From Vibrio gelatinilyticus (GTDB lineage: Bacteria > Pseudomonadota > Gammaproteobacteria > Enterobacterales > Vibrionaceae), in NCBI RefSeq assembly GCF_022836845.1, contig NZ_JAJNNZ010000002.1, positions 233,033-297,032 of the forward strand: DNA of 64,000 bases. The letters are read 5' to 3'. The first letter of the stretch is position 1, and the number at the start of each line of letters is the position of its first letter. Both the position numbers and the translations under genes were made by a program. Shown one piece after another: positions 1-9,484 of the stretch. The notes beneath the pieces are model-generated. The model saw nothing but the letters and a program-made list of their open reading frames with translations. It did not search any database and was not told the DNA's origin.

Positions 1-175
1 ATAATGCTGTCATTCGGGTTAAGAAATTACCAGAGCCACTAGCACCAAACACTGTGTTTGACGCGCCAGCACCGAATGAGGCTCCCATGTCTGCGCCTTT
101 ACCTTGTTGAATCAGCACAAGACCGATTACACCGACTGCTGCCAACAGGTAAATCACAAGTAGAACTGAAAACAT
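1..175 (-). CDS. secG: Preprotein translocase subunit SecG (partial, 3' end beyond window)
   Basis: SecG is the small membrane subunit of the SecYEG protein-export channel in the inner membrane. The visible 58 residues begin [15 protein letters not shown], a first membrane helix. The conserved [13 protein letters not shown] stretch and the [15 protein letters not shown] segment leading into the second helix follow. The ATG at 175 is preceded by AGGTGG. The C-terminal part runs off the window edge. It lies downstream of glmM in the same orientation, as in other gammaproteobacteria, but a sigma-70-like promoter at 269-297 suggests it also has its own transcript. Confidence 0.95.
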   Translation of the reverse strand, partial: MFSVLLVIYLLAAVGVIGLVLIQQGKGADMGASFGAGASNTVFGASGSGNFLTRMTAL

Positions 176-246
176 TTTTCCACCTATGTTCCAAATTGTT
201 GAGCCAGCGCCGCTTCCAAGGTTTAGTTTGAAAACCTGGCTATTGA

Positions 247-297
247 CCTCCGATACGAGGCGGAGGCAATACTAGCGAATGCACGACGGGCTGACAA
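247..297 (-). promoter_or_regulatory. secG promoter with inverted repeat at the start site
   Basis: On the minus strand TTGTCA (292-297) is followed after exactly 17 bases by TAGTAT (269-274), a good sigma-70 match. A perfect 6-bp inverted repeat (CCTCCG/CGGAGG, 247-252 and 261-266, 8-base spacer) falls where transcription should begin. This leaves a leader of roughly 85 nt before the secG ATG. The promoter is inferred from sequence only. Confidence 0.6.
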
Positions 298-461
298 GAG
301 AAAAATTACAAATTTATTGCTCTTAAGGTTTGAACGCTCAAAAAAAGGGCAAAAACATACGTTATATCGCGAATTTCAACACGATAAGCCGGTGATAATA
401 TCAAATAACCTAAGCCCACCTCAAGCTTCAAGGAGGACTTAAGTCTATTTGGCATTGTCGA

Positions 462-1799
462 CTAACAGTTATCTTTGACAACTTGAGCGATGTATTCCGC
501 CGACGAAGTCACTAGATCCGCATCCTCACCTTCTACCATGACTCTTAACAAAGGCTCGGTTCCTGACTTACGCAGTAACACTCGCCCTTTTTCACCCAGT
601 TTAGACTCCATCTTCACCACAGCGTCTTTTACGGGTTGCGCGTCCAGTGGATTACTGTCTCCGCTAAAGCGAACATTAATTAGAACTTGAGGGTAAAGTG
701 TCATACCACTTGCTAATTCACTGAGCGTCATCTTCGAGTCAACGACCGAAGCCAAGACTTGAAGTGCCGCCACGATGGCATCCCCAGTGGTCACTTTATC
801 GAGCAGAATCACATGCCCTGAATTCTCCGCGCCGATCCTCCAGCCTTTTGCGAGTAGTTGTTCCATAACATAGCGATCACCCACGGCAGCACGAACAAAA
901 GGGATCCCCAATTGCTTGAGACCATTTTCCATTCCGAGGTTTGTCATCAGAGTGCCAACCACACCGCCTTTGAGTTCACCACGGCGCAAGGCATCACGAG
1001 CGATGATGTAAGCAATTTGATCACCATCCACTTTGTTACCATGCTCATCAACCATGATAATTCGATCACCATCCCCATCGAAAGCCAGACCTAAATCTGC
1101 TTTTTCAGCGATAACGCGCTCTTGAAGGGCCCGAACATCCGTCGCTCCCACTTCATGATTTATGTTTGTTCCATTCGGCTCTGTGCCCATTGTGATGAGC
1201 TCTGCGCCCAGTTCAGAAAACACCGAAGGGGCAATATGGTAAGTGGCACCATGAGCGCAATCGACCACAATTTTTAAGTGACTTAAGCTCAATTCGGAAG
1301 GGAAAGTGCTCTTACAGAACTCAATGTAACGACCTGCAGCATCGTTTAGGCGACTTGCCTTACCCAACTGAGCCGACTCAACACATTCGATGTCTTTATC
1401 CAACTCTGCTTCTATCGCCAACTCAACATCGTCTGGCAATTTCGTGCCTTCAGACGAGAAAAACTTAATCCCATTATCGTAGAAAGGATTATGAGAAGCT
1501 GAGATAACAATACCTGCTTCAGCGCGAAATGTTTGCGTGAGGTACGCAACCGCAGGTGTTGGCATCGGGCCGGTAAAGATCGCTTTGAGTCCTGCAGCGG
1601 CAAGACCAGCCTCTAATGCCGACTCCAGCATGTAACCTGAGATACGGGTATCCTTACCTATAATGACTTTCTTGGTGCCTTGCTTGGCAAGTACACGTCC
1701 GGCAGCCCAACCTAGCTTAAGTACAAAATCGGGGGTAATTGGGTATTGACCCACTTTTCCACGAACACCGTCTGTACCAAAATAACGTCGCTGTGACAT
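462..1799 (-). CDS. glmM: Phosphoglucosamine mutase GlmM
   Basis: GlmM converts glucosamine-6-phosphate to glucosamine-1-phosphate in the cytoplasm, on the way to UDP-GlcNAc for peptidoglycan and LPS. The 445-residue length is normal for the family. Visible motifs are the N-terminal [10 protein letters not shown], the active-site phosphoserine in SASHNP (Ser102), the metal-binding loop DGDGDR (about 241-246), the sugar-binding GAENSGH, and the C-terminal phosphate-binding [12 protein letters not shown]. It starts 16 bases after the folP stop, so folP and glmM are probably co-transcribed. Confidence 0.98.
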   Translation of the reverse strand: MSQRRYFGTDGVRGKVGQYPITPDFVLKLGWAAGRVLAKQGTKKVIIGKDTRISGYMLESALEAGLAAAGLKAIFTGPMPTPAVAYLTQTFRAEAGIVISASHNPFYDNGIKFFSSEGTKLPDDVELAIEAELDKDIECVESAQLGKASRLNDAAGRYIEFCKSTFPSELSLSHLKIVVDCAHGATYHIAPSVFSELGAELITMGTEPNGTNINHEVGATDVRALQERVIAEKADLGLAFDGDGDRIIMVDEHGNKVDGDQIAYIIARDALRRGELKGGVVGTLMTNLGMENGLKQLGIPFVRAAVGDRYVMEQLLAKGWRIGAENSGHVILLDKVTTGDAIVAALQVLASVVDSKMTLSELASGMTLYPQVLINVRFSGDSNPLDAQPVKDAVVKMESKLGEKGRVLLRKSGTEPLLRVMVEGEDADLVTSSAEYIAQVVKDNC

Positions 1800-1815
1800 A
1801 GTTATTCCTTCATTA

Positions 1816-2646
1816 TTATTGATTTGATTGCATCATTTGTACGATTTTCATTGCTTCTATGGTTTCCGCAACATCGTGAACTCGAATAATTTGAGCGCCT
1901 TTGCTAGCTGCAACCGTGGCGCAAGCAAGGCTTCCAACGACGCATTCAGCAGGCTTTTTGTCGAGTAATTTAAAAATCATCGACTTCCGAGATAGACCAG
2001 CCAAAATAGGAAGTCCAAAACGATGAAACTTCTCTAAATGAGCCAACAAATGATAGTTATGCTCTAATGTTTTTCCAAACCCAAACCCAGGATCCAAAAT
2101 CAATCGTTCCGTTTTGATGCCAACCGATTCACAGGCAGCAATGCGTTCATCTAAAAAACGAGCCACGTCATCAAGCACATTGTCATAGCGAGGTGCGGTC
2201 TGCATCGTTCTTGGCTCACCTTGCATGTGCATCAAGCAGATAGGTACATTCGCTTGTGCAGCGACTTCCAATGCGCCCGGTTCGCGCAAAGCACGGACAT
2301 CGTTTATCAGATCGGCACCCGCTTCAATGGCTTGCTTCATCACTTCAGCTTTACTGGTATCAATAGATATCCATACCTCAAACTGACGTCGAATAGCTTT
2401 AATCACGGGTATGACCCGTGCCAACTCCTCTTCGGCTGTGACATCTGGAGCGCCAGGACGCGTCGATTCGCCGCCAATATCAATGATACTGACACCAGCA
2501 TCAATCATATTTGAAACTTGGGTTATCGCGGCATCGACCGAATTAAATTGACCGCCGTCTGAGAAAGAATCTGGTGTCACGTTGACGATCCCCATGACGT
2601 GAGGGCGGTCTAACGTCAGTGTCTTATTATTTGCTTTTAGAATCAT
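1816..2646 (-). CDS. folP: Dihydropteroate synthase FolP
   Basis: FolP joins p-aminobenzoate to the pterin diphosphate in folate synthesis and is the sulfonamide target. The 276-residue TIM-barrel protein shows the classical blocks: [15 protein letters not shown] near residue 19, [10 protein letters not shown] near 57, [13 protein letters not shown] near 186 and the C-terminal RVHDV. A terminator lies between it and ftsH, so expression depends on readthrough or on a local promoter. Next gene downstream is glmM, the usual order. Confidence 0.98.
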   Translation of the reverse strand: MILKANNKTLTLDRPHVMGIVNVTPDSFSDGGQFNSVDAAITQVSNMIDAGVSIIDIGGESTRPGAPDVTAEEELARVIPVIKAIRRQFEVWISIDTSKAEVMKQAIEAGADLINDVRALREPGALEVAAQANVPICLMHMQGEPRTMQTAPRYDNVLDDVARFLDERIAACESVGIKTERLILDPGFGFGKTLEHNYHLLAHLEKFHRFGLPILAGLSRKSMIFKLLDKKPAECVVGSLACATVAASKGAQIIRVHDVAETIEAMKIVQMMQSNQ

Positions 2647-2656
2647 AGTATTTTAA

Positions 2657-2688
2657 AACAAGAAAAGCCCCGAGAAGTCTCGGGGCTT
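2657..2688 (-). terminator. Intrinsic terminator after ftsH
   Basis: An 11-bp perfect stem (AAGCCCCGAGA / TCTCGGGGCTT, 2665-2688) is followed on the minus strand by TTTTC and a short U-rich run. It sits 14 bases beyond the ftsH stop and ahead of folP, so it should limit readthrough into folP-glmM. Confidence 0.85.
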
Positions 2689-2701
2689 AGCTTAGAAGGG
2701 A

Positions 2702-4657
2702 TTATTCCGTGTCTTTCTTTGAGTCCGCATCAGATTTGGTTTCTGTTGTGACTTGCTCAGTTTGAGACTCTTCTTTAGGCTCGGCTTTGACTTCAGGCTT
2801 CGGCTCTTCAGCTTTTTCCTCTCGGGCCTTCGCTTGATCACCCCATCCAGCAGGTTCACGGATTTCATCTTTACGTTCCATCAAGTCGTCAATTTGACCC
2901 GCATCGATGGTTTCGTACTTCACTAGCGCATCTTTCATGGAATGCATGATGTCCATATTGGCTTCCAAGATTCGCTGCGCTCTCGCGTAGTTACGGTCGA
3001 TAATCACACGAACTTCTTCGTCAATTAGCTTCGCCGTATCACCCGAGATATGTTTGGTTTGAGTTACGCTACGACCAAGGAATACTTCTCCTTCGTCTTC
3101 TGCATAAAGCAAAGGACCTAGTTTCTCAGAGAAGCCCCACTGGGTCACCATCTTACGAGCGATGTCTGTTGCACGTTCGATATCATTCGAAGCACCTGTA
3201 GACACTTTGTCTTTACCGTAGATAAGCTCTTCCGCTAGGCGGCCACCGTAAAGGCTTGAGATCATCGACTCTAGGTGCTGACGAGACATACTCACACGGT
3301 CTTGCTCTGGTAGGTACATCGTTACACCAAGAGCTCGTCCACGTGGAATGATAGACACTTTGTACACTGGATCATGTTCCGGTACTAGGCGACCAACAAT
3401 CGCGTGTCCCGCTTCGTGGTAGGCTGTCGACTCTTTGGTTTCTTCAGAAAGAACCATAGAGCGGCGCTCAGCACCCATCATGATTTTGTCTTTTGCTAGC
3501 TCAAACTCAACCATAGAGACGTTGCGTTTGTTACCGCGAGCAGCAAATAACGCCGCTTCGTTAACTAGGTTCGCTAGATCGGCACCAGAGAATCCCGGCG
3601 TACCACGTGCAATCAAAGATGGCTCAACGTCTGATCCTAAAGGCACCTTGCGCATGTGAACTTTCAAGATCTGTTCACGACCACGAACGTCAGGTAGACC
3701 AACAACCACTTGACGGTCGAAACGACCAGGACGAAGCAGTGCAGGGTCAAGTACGTCAGGACGGTTAGTTGCTGCGATAACGATAATACCTTCGTTACCC
3801 TCAAAACCATCCATCTCTACCAGCATTTGGTTAAGGGTTTGTTCACGTTCATCATGACCACCACCAACACCGGCGCCACGCTGACGACCGACCGCATCGA
3901 TCTCATCGATGAAGATGATACAAGGCGCCGCTTTCTTCGCTTGTTCGAACATGTCACGTACACGAGATGCACCCACACCAACAAACATTTCTACGAAGTC
4001 AGAACCAGAAATAGTAAAGAACGGTACTTTCGCTTCACCCGCAATGGCTTTCGCAAGCAGCGTTTTACCTGTACCTGGAGGACCAACCATTAGAACACCT
4101 GTTGGGATTTTGCCGCCCAGTTTCTGGAAGCGACTTGGATCTCGTAGGTAGTCTACTAGCTCTTTTACGTCCTCTTTTGCTTCGTCACAACCTGCGACAT
4201 CAGCAAATGTTGTTTTGATCTGCTCTTCACCCATCATTCGAGCTTTGCTCTTACCAAACGACATGGCACCTTTGCCACCGCCGCCTTGCATCTGACGCAT
4301 GAAGAAAATCCAAACACCGATAAGCAGGATCATTGGGAACCAAGAAATGAAGATAGTTCCTAGTAAACTTTGCTCTTCAGGTGGTGTCCCTAAAACTTTT
4401 ACATTTTGGTTAATCAGATCATCCAAAAGCTTGGAATCATAGACTGGCATATAGGTTACAGCACGACCGCCGCCGCGACGTGTAAACGTAATTTCGCTGT
4501 CTTTAAACTGAGCTTCTTGAACCTGGCCATTGCCAACTTCCTGTACGAACGTGGTGTAATCAACTGCTCGACCATTGCTTTCGCCCGGTCCAAAGCTTTG
4601 AAATACAGACATCAACACTACGGCGATGACTAACCACAAAATTAAATTCTTTGCCAT
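2702..4657 (-). CDS. ftsH: ATP-dependent zinc metalloprotease FtsH
   Basis: FtsH is the membrane-anchored AAA+ protease that degrades misfolded membrane proteins and short-lived regulators; in E. coli these include RpoH and LpxC. Visible are two N-terminal membrane segments (about 5-25 and 98-118), Walker A GPPGTGKT, Walker B IIFIDEID, the second region of homology ending RPGRFDR, and the zinc motif HEAGH. I start at the ATG of MAKNLILW (651 aa); a TTG three codons earlier is the alternative. The last 40 residues are a lysine/glutamate-rich low-complexity tail, longer than in E. coli. Confidence 0.98.
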   Translation of the reverse strand: MAKNLILWLVIAVVLMSVFQSFGPGESNGRAVDYTTFVQEVGNGQVQEAQFKDSEITFTRRGGGRAVTYMPVYDSKLLDDLINQNVKVLGTPPEEQSLLGTIFISWFPMILLIGVWIFFMRQMQGGGGKGAMSFGKSKARMMGEEQIKTTFADVAGCDEAKEDVKELVDYLRDPSRFQKLGGKIPTGVLMVGPPGTGKTLLAKAIAGEAKVPFFTISGSDFVEMFVGVGASRVRDMFEQAKKAAPCIIFIDEIDAVGRQRGAGVGGGHDEREQTLNQMLVEMDGFEGNEGIIVIAATNRPDVLDPALLRPGRFDRQVVVGLPDVRGREQILKVHMRKVPLGSDVEPSLIARGTPGFSGADLANLVNEAALFAARGNKRNVSMVEFELAKDKIMMGAERRSMVLSEETKESTAYHEAGHAIVGRLVPEHDPVYKVSIIPRGRALGVTMYLPEQDRVSMSRQHLESMISSLYGGRLAEELIYGKDKVSTGASNDIERATDIARKMVTQWGFSEKLGPLLYAEDEGEVFLGRSVTQTKHISGDTAKLIDEEVRVIIDRNYARAQRILEANMDIMHSMKDALVKYETIDAGQIDDLMERKDEIREPAGWGDQAKAREEKAEEPKPEVKAEPKEESQTEQVTTETKSDADSKKDTE

Positions 4658-4763
4658 GTCACTCAAGGTGTCAGCCTCTCGATAACTAATTGTAATTAAA
4701 GGTAGGGTACTACAGTTTTTCAGCTGTAGCTACATTGTTAATTTTCTCTTTGTAAACTAATGT

Positions 4764-5393
4764 TCAGCCTTTGAAACCATTAGCTACAATAAATACCTCA
4801 CGAGAGCGAGCTCTAGATGAGTCTGGTTTGCGAATCTTCACAACTTTGAAAAGTTCACGCACTTCTTTTACGTATTGGTCAAACCCTTCGCCTTGGAACA
4901 CTTTTACAACAAAACTGCCCCCTGGAGCCAAAGTTTGACGACACATATCTAATGCTAGTTCAACAAGATACATTGCTCTAGGCTGATCCACGGAAGAGTT
5001 CCCAGCCATATTGGGCGCCATATCAGACATCACCACATCAACCATATCAGGCTGTATTCTTTCTAATAGCGCTTCAAGAACAGCATCGTCTCTAAAATCG
5101 CCCTGTAGAAAACTTACCCCTGAAATTGGATCCATTGGCAGAATATCACAAGCAATAACCTGCCCTTCGTCACCAACAACTTTTGTCGCATATTGTGACC
5201 AACCTCCGGGTGCCGCACCTAAGTCAACCACTGTCATACCAGGTTTCAGTAACTTATCCTTATTTTGAATTTCTTCAATTTTAAAGATAGCACGTGAACG
5301 GTACCCTTTTTTTCTGGCTTCATTGGCATAAATATCATCAAAATGCTCTTTCAACCAGCGACCAGAACTGGCCGAGTGTTTTTGCTTACTCAT
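4764..5393 (-). CDS. rlmE: 23S rRNA (uridine-2'-O)-methyltransferase RlmE (FtsJ/RrmJ)
   Basis: RlmE methylates U2552 of 23S rRNA in the large subunit and is a heat-shock gene in E. coli. The 209 residues equal the E. coli length. The SAM-binding motif [13 protein letters not shown] (about 57-69), the catalytic aspartate in MSDMAPN and the C-terminal [13 protein letters not shown] block are all present. It lies directly upstream of ftsH in the same direction, as in E. coli, with a 106-base gap. It is divergent from yhbY. Confidence 0.97.
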   Translation of the reverse strand: MSKQKHSASSGRWLKEHFDDIYANEARKKGYRSRAIFKIEEIQNKDKLLKPGMTVVDLGAAPGGWSQYATKVVGDEGQVIACDILPMDPISGVSFLQGDFRDDAVLEALLERIQPDMVDVVMSDMAPNMAGNSSVDQPRAMYLVELALDMCRQTLAPGGSFVVKVFQGEGFDQYVKEVRELFKVVKIRKPDSSRARSREVFIVANGFKG

Positions 5394-5505
5394 TCAAAAT
5401 CCAACTTAACAAGAGCACGCCCTTAGAATAAAGTATAGTCTTCGTCCTTAGATGGCGTTAAAATACGATTTTTCAACCCTAATAGTAAACAAAATTGGCC
5501 GCGTA

Positions 5506-5802
5506 ATGAACCTAAGCACCAAACAAAAGCAGCATCTAAAAGGCCTAGCACACTCTCTAAAACCAGTTGTGCTAATGGGCGCAAATGGACTAACTGAGGC
5601 TGTTCTAGCGGAAATCGAAATCGCACTTAATCACCATGAGTTGATTAAGGTTAAAGTCGCAACAGAAGATCGTGAAACTAAGCAATTGATTATCGACGCA
5701 ATTGTACGTGAATCTGGCGCAGAAAAAGTTCAAACGATTGGTAAAGTACTTGTACTTTATCGTCAGTCTGAACAGAAAAAGATCGAGCTTCCAAGGAAGT
5801 AA
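5506..5802 (+). CDS. yhbY: Ribosome assembly RNA-binding protein YhbY
   Basis: YhbY is a small CRM-domain RNA-binding protein that associates with the large ribosomal subunit precursor. I start at the ATG of MNLSTKQKQHLKGLAH because this matches the E. coli protein (97-98 aa). An in-frame ATG at 5452 would add 18 unconserved residues. The conserved GANGLTE, HHELIKVK and IGKVLVLYR segments are present. A hairpin terminator follows at 5845. It is the only plus-strand gene in this block and is divergent from rlmE. Confidence 0.95.
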   Translation: MNLSTKQKQHLKGLAHSLKPVVLMGANGLTEAVLAEIEIALNHHELIKVKVATEDRETKQLIIDAIVRESGAEKVQTIGKVLVLYRQSEQKKIELPRK

Positions 5803-5844
5803 TCTTGATATACTTTTTGCTACGTTAGCGAAAACGTTAAATGA

Positions 5845-5868
5845 AAGGTCGCCTAGGCGGCCTTTTCT
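5845..5868 (+). terminator. Intrinsic terminator after yhbY
   Basis: The stem AAGGTCGCC / GGCGGCCTT (one G-U pair, loop TA) is followed by TTTTCT. It lies between the convergent yhbY and greA genes, 42 bases after the yhbY stop. Confidence 0.75.
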
Positions 5869-5943
5869 GTATCTGCGAGATACCCACAAAAGCATTGAAA
5901 AAAAGCCACCCAAATTGAGCAGCTCTTAACATTTTGTTACGAA

Positions 5944-6420
5944 TTAGATGTACTCAACCTTATCGATTTCGTAATCTTTAGTACCACCGGGGGTCGAAAT
6001 AGCCACTTCATCACCTTCCAGTTTACCAATAAGGCCGCGAGCAATTGGAGAACTCACTGAAATTCGACCCGCTTTGATGTTCGCTTCATCATCACCGACG
6101 ATTTGGTACGTGAACTCTTCTTCTGTATCCACATCGATCAAGGTGACTGTGGTACCGAAAATGATCTTACCTGTATTGTCCATTTTGCTCACATCAATAA
6201 CCTGAGCAACTGAAAGCTTGTATTCGATATCTCGAATCTGGGCTTCGCAGATCCCTTGCTCTTCTCTTGCAGCATGGTATTCCGCGTTCTCTTTGAGATC
6301 CCCAAGCTCACGTGCTTCTGCAATAGCTTCCGAAATCTTTGGACGCAGTTTTAGTAGACGATCTAACTCTTGGCGTAGCAATTGTTCGCCACGCGCGGTC
6401 ATTGGAACCTTTTCCATCAT
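5944..6420 (-). CDS. greA: Transcription elongation factor GreA
   Basis: GreA enters the secondary channel of RNA polymerase and stimulates cleavage of backtracked RNA. The 158 residues form an N-terminal coiled coil (about 1-75) and a C-terminal FKBP-like domain. The acidic tip that carries the catalytic Asp/Glu lies in [17 protein letters not shown] (about 40-56). The gene starts ATGATG behind GAGGAAAA; either ATG may be used. It is convergent with yhbY and divergent from dacB. Confidence 0.97.
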   Translation of the reverse strand: MMEKVPMTARGEQLLRQELDRLLKLRPKISEAIAEARELGDLKENAEYHAAREEQGICEAQIRDIEYKLSVAQVIDVSKMDNTGKIIFGTTVTLIDVDTEEEFTYQIVGDDEANIKAGRISVSSPIARGLIGKLEGDEVAISTPGGTKDYEIDKVEYI

Positions 6421-6815
6421 TTTTCCTCTTTGCCAAAGCGTACTTCGGACAATAAAAGCCCACTCAAGATGTATTACTCGAGTGCGCTGATAAACATTGA
6501 ATTGAAATAAGTGTAACGAATCTGTCTGTGCAAATCACTTAAATTCACGGACGATTACAATATCTCCGTTAGAACTTTGTAAGAAAGACGATTCTCATCT
6601 CTCCAATCTAAGCTAAATACTTAAACTACGAGGGTAAAAGCGCTAAGCTAGTTAGAGCCGTTATATTCAGGCGCCTCACAATCGACGTTGCAAACATCGA
6701 CTCAGCGAAGATTTTGAATATAGCGTATATTTTCTTGTAAACGCAACTTTATCGTTTTAGCCTGATATAAAGCTGCGCTATCTTTGTCGATACTATTACA
6801 ATTAATGATCATTCT
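6421..6815. other. greA-dacB divergent intergenic region
   Basis: This 395-base gap holds the promoters of two divergent genes. TATAAA at 6766-6771 is a plausible -10 for dacB without a convincing -35. I see no ORF with a ribosome binding site, no strong hairpin and no recognisable riboswitch. Confidence 0.4.
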
Positions 6816-8258
6816 ATGACTAAAAAACGTCTCTTCGCACTCTATTTTATTTTGTGTTGCACATCTGTAGCCAGTTTCGCCAAAAGTGAACTCCCAGTGA
6901 CCAGCAGACATGCTATTTTTTTGTCACCACTCAACACTAGTACGTCCGATTTACCGTTATTAGAAAACAATGCCGCGCAATTGTTTCCACCTGCTAGCAC
7001 CCTTAAACTAGTCACTGCGCTCGCCGCCAAAATGTCCCTTGGCGACCAGTTCCGCTATACCACTGCTGTTTACCAAGAGAAGGATAATCTTATCGTTCGC
7101 TTTAGCGGCGATCCTTCTTTATCTCGTGATGCTCTTCGCTCCATGCTTAAACAAGCCAAACAAACAGCAAAAGGTAAGATCAATAATATCTGGTTGGATG
7201 GAGAGGCATTTTCGGGCTATGCACAAGCGGTTGGAACGCCTTGGGACATATTAGGCGTGTGCTACAGTGCACCCTCAACCGCTATAATGCTCGACGGCAA
7301 CTGTGTACAAGGCTCACTCGAAACTCACAAAGATGGCTCAACACGTGCGTACGTTCCTCCGCACCAACCAATTATTGTCACCTCGACCGCTCTATCGGTA
7401 ACAAAAGAGCAGCAAGCAGAACAACATTGCGATTTAGAATTGGTCACCTCTGGCATAAATCAATATCGCTTAACGGGATGCTTGACACATCGCTCTTCAC
7501 CATTGCCACTTAAGTTTGCCGTTTCTAAACCCTCTCTGTACGTTGCATCAGTCATAAAAGACGAACTTGCCATGTTAAATTGGTCAATAAACGGTACTGT
7601 AGCAGCCAACGCTAACGCGGCGCAATCAGCCAGCAAACCATTAGCTATGCATCACTCACAAGCCCTGCCTGAATTACTGGCTGTGATGCTAAAAGAATCC
7701 AATAATTTATACGCCGATAGCCTAACGAAAACGATGGGCGCTAAAATGTTTTCACAAGCAGGGACTTTTTCAAACGGTGTTCAGGCGATTAAAGCGACAT
7801 TAATGGAGCAGGCTAGGATAGATCTTGAGAGCGCTGTACTTGAAGATGGTTCCGGTCTATCACGCAACAATCGAATGACCGCACAGCAAATGGCTAATGT
7901 ATTACTGTTCATTTGGCGCGAAGATCAGGATCTTCAGCTTATCAAACTGTTGCCGATCGCCGGAGAAAGCGGAACGTTACAATATCGTTCTAGCATGAGG
8001 CTTCACCCAGTCAAAGGAGCGTTACTGGCGAAAAGTGGAACTCTATTTGGTACCTACAATATGGCAGGCTATGGCTTGAACAGCCAAGGCGAAATCAATA
8101 CGCTTTTTGTCCAATTCGTGACTGACTACCACCAACCAGTCGAGGCAAGCGCATCACCAAAAACTCGCCCTATCACACGCTTTGAACGCGCGTTTTACGA
8201 GCAAGTGGTCCAGTATAGTCACTCGTTGGCCCAAACAACGCAAAAGGCGCAGCCATAG
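6816..8258 (+). CDS. dacB: D-alanyl-D-alanine carboxypeptidase/endopeptidase DacB (PBP4)
   Basis: DacB is a periplasmic low-molecular-mass penicillin-binding protein that trims and cuts peptidoglycan cross-links. The 480-residue product begins with a signal peptide (MTKKRLFALYFILCC...SFA). It carries the three serine-peptidase S13 motifs: SxxK in PASTLKLVTAL (about 62-65), SxN as SNN in the middle, and KSGT near residue 400 as the KTG equivalent. The insert between the first two motifs is typical of class C PBPs. No clear Shine-Dalgarno precedes the ATG. The TAG stop lies inside the terminator stem that follows. Confidence 0.95.
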   Translation: MTKKRLFALYFILCCTSVASFAKSELPVTSRHAIFLSPLNTSTSDLPLLENNAAQLFPPASTLKLVTALAAKMSLGDQFRYTTAVYQEKDNLIVRFSGDPSLSRDALRSMLKQAKQTAKGKINNIWLDGEAFSGYAQAVGTPWDILGVCYSAPSTAIMLDGNCVQGSLETHKDGSTRAYVPPHQPIIVTSTALSVTKEQQAEQHCDLELVTSGINQYRLTGCLTHRSSPLPLKFAVSKPSLYVASVIKDELAMLNWSINGTVAANANAAQSASKPLAMHHSQALPELLAVMLKESNNLYADSLTKTMGAKMFSQAGTFSNGVQAIKATLMEQARIDLESAVLEDGSGLSRNNRMTAQQMANVLLFIWREDQDLQLIKLLPIAGESGTLQYRSSMRLHPVKGALLAKSGTLFGTYNMAGYGLNSQGEINTLFVQFVTDYHQPVEASASPKTRPITRFERAFYEQVVQYSHSLAQTTQKAQP

Positions 8259-8267
8259 CTGCGCCTT
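8244..8267. terminator. Bidirectional terminator between dacB and the MgtE-like gene
   Basis: A perfect 10-bp stem (AAGGCGCAGC / GCTGCGCCTT, loop CATA) separates the two convergent genes. On the minus strand it is followed by TTTTGCG. The U-run on the plus strand is weak (ACTTT). The dacB stop codon lies in the loop and first base of the second arm. Confidence 0.7.
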
Positions 8268-8284
8268 ACTTTAAAGCGCTTTGA

Positions 8285-9130
8285 CTATACAATGCCAAGA
8301 AAATAATTGACCACGGTGAAATAGATCCACATGCCCGAAATATCCACAATAGAGGCTAACACAGGGCTAACAAGTACTGCTGGATCAAGCTTAAATGCTC
8401 GAGCGATTATAGGTAAGATACCGCCGAGCGTTGTCGATATTGTTACCTGAATAAATAACGCTACTGCAATCGCTAAAGCGATAGTGTTTATATCAAAACC
8501 ACCCGCAGAGCCTGCATCACTGAACATCAGGATGCGGCCAACCATCACGATGGAAATAGCTAATGCAAGGCATATCGCAATGCGGCTCTCTTTCCAGAGT
8601 ACCGCGAGCCACTGGCGTTTACGCAGTTCCCCTGTTGCCAATGCCCGGATGACTAATGTCGCGGCCTGAGTACCGGTATTACCACCTGCTGCCGCGATGA
8701 CTGGCATATACACAGCCAGTAGGACCAACTGACTCAATGTATCTTCATACTGGGCGATGATTAATCCAGATACGATACCAAGCAACGCTAACGCAATGAT
8801 CCAACCAATGCGCTGCCTGACATGCTCAAGTACGCCTGTGGTTAAATACCCTTGGGTTGTCTCCGCTTCGGAGTGAATCAAGCCCAGTTGATGGGCAAAG
8901 TGCCGAGCTAGCTTACCTTCTCCAAGTAAGTCTAACTGCTGAATCATATGTTGTACCTCTCCTAAAGCACAGTGCCTTAGCACTCCGACAGCCTCATCTA
9001 AAGGCATGACCGTAAGCAAATTAAGTTGTGCTGCGGTGTCATATTCTAAAAACGCTTTGGTTGCAGCTCCAATTTCATCTTGAGAAAAATTAGGGCCGTT
9101 TTCAACGATTGTATTGTTCATTACCGACAT
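8285..9130 (-). CDS. Short MgtE-family magnesium transporter lacking CBS domains
   Basis: The 281-residue protein matches the membrane part of MgtE Mg2+ channels. Five membrane segments lie in residues about 110-280, with the signature AAAGGNTGTQAATLVIRALATG near 145-166 and the pore-side LVSPVLASIVDISGMWIYF near the end. Full-length MgtE is about 450 residues, with an N domain and paired CBS domains that sense cytoplasmic Mg2+. Here only about 100 soluble residues precede the channel and no CBS pair is visible, so gating must differ. The start follows GGGAG by 7 bases. A second in-frame ATG (9121) gives MNNT, which is also the start of the leader peptide upstream. Confidence 0.85.
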   Translation of the reverse strand: MSVMNNTIVENGPNFSQDEIGAATKAFLEYDTAAQLNLLTVMPLDEAVGVLRHCALGEVQHMIQQLDLLGEGKLARHFAHQLGLIHSEAETTQGYLTTGVLEHVRQRIGWIIALALLGIVSGLIIAQYEDTLSQLVLLAVYMPVIAAAGGNTGTQAATLVIRALATGELRKRQWLAVLWKESRIAICLALAISIVMVGRILMFSDAGSAGGFDINTIALAIAVALFIQVTISTTLGGILPIIARAFKLDPAVLVSPVLASIVDISGMWIYFTVVNYFLGIV

Positions 9131-9421
9131 GGCGAATCTCCCGATTAGCTTAGGTAACGACCATCAAGAATGCGCAATTAATCTTGCCGAACACCAGCAA
9201 AATCAAAAGACATATCAATAGTGACAAGGGGAAAAATACAAGAGGCAAATGTTAAGAATGGGTGCCTACCACATGGGTAGGAACGGAGATCGCAAATACC
9301 GATAGTGGTCTAAATTTCCCCTTTTATACTAGGAGGATGGTCGGTATTGTTCATAGATTTCTCCGAAAAAGCTACCGTAATGATAGCGGCGCTAGAATAC
9401 CAAAAAAACGCCATCTGTAAA
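9131..9421 (-). promoter_or_regulatory. Structured leader and promoter of the MgtE-like gene
   Basis: The promoter is TTTACA (9416-9421), a 16-base spacer, then TATTCT (9394-9399). The transcript should run some 260 nt before the start codon. It carries a 14-codon uORF (9310-9354) and three inverted repeats. TCGGTATT (9341-9348, inside the uORF) can pair with AATACCGA (9295-9302) just past its stop. CCTACC/GGTAGG (9265-9281) forms a 5-base-loop hairpin. TTTCCCCTT (9315-9323, end of the uORF) can pair with AAGGGGAAA (9226-9234). The first and third pairings use the uORF itself, so ribosome position could decide which forms. I infer an Mg2+- or translation-responsive attenuator. It does not resemble the M-box riboswitch core. 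Confidence 0.6.
9310..9354 (-). CDS. Leader peptide (uORF) of the MgtE-like gene
   Basis: The uORF encodes MNNTDHPPSIKGEI. Its ATG follows GGAG by 6 bases, a better ribosome binding site than many genes here. Tandem proline codons after an aspartate recall the Asp/Glu/Pro-rich MgtL and MgtP leader peptides that report low Mg2+ in enterobacteria by ribosome destabilisation or stalling. The sequence itself is not related to them. The comparison is functional inference. Confidence 0.6.
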   Translation of the reverse strand: MNNTDHPPSIKGEI

Positions 9422-9484
9422 GCACTCAATCATCATTGAAAATTTTCGTTACTTTTCCATTTTTATCCAAACAATAGACGCCAT

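Noticed and set aside
8244..8267. REP-like repeat after dacB
   Set aside because: The palindrome is GC-rich and lies between convergent genes, but I see no second copy in the window; terminator is the simpler reading.
9131..9421. M-box (ykoK) magnesium riboswitch
   Set aside because: The leader is structured and precedes an Mg2+ transporter gene, but the conserved M-box core sequences are not visible; the uORF-based arrangement fits better.
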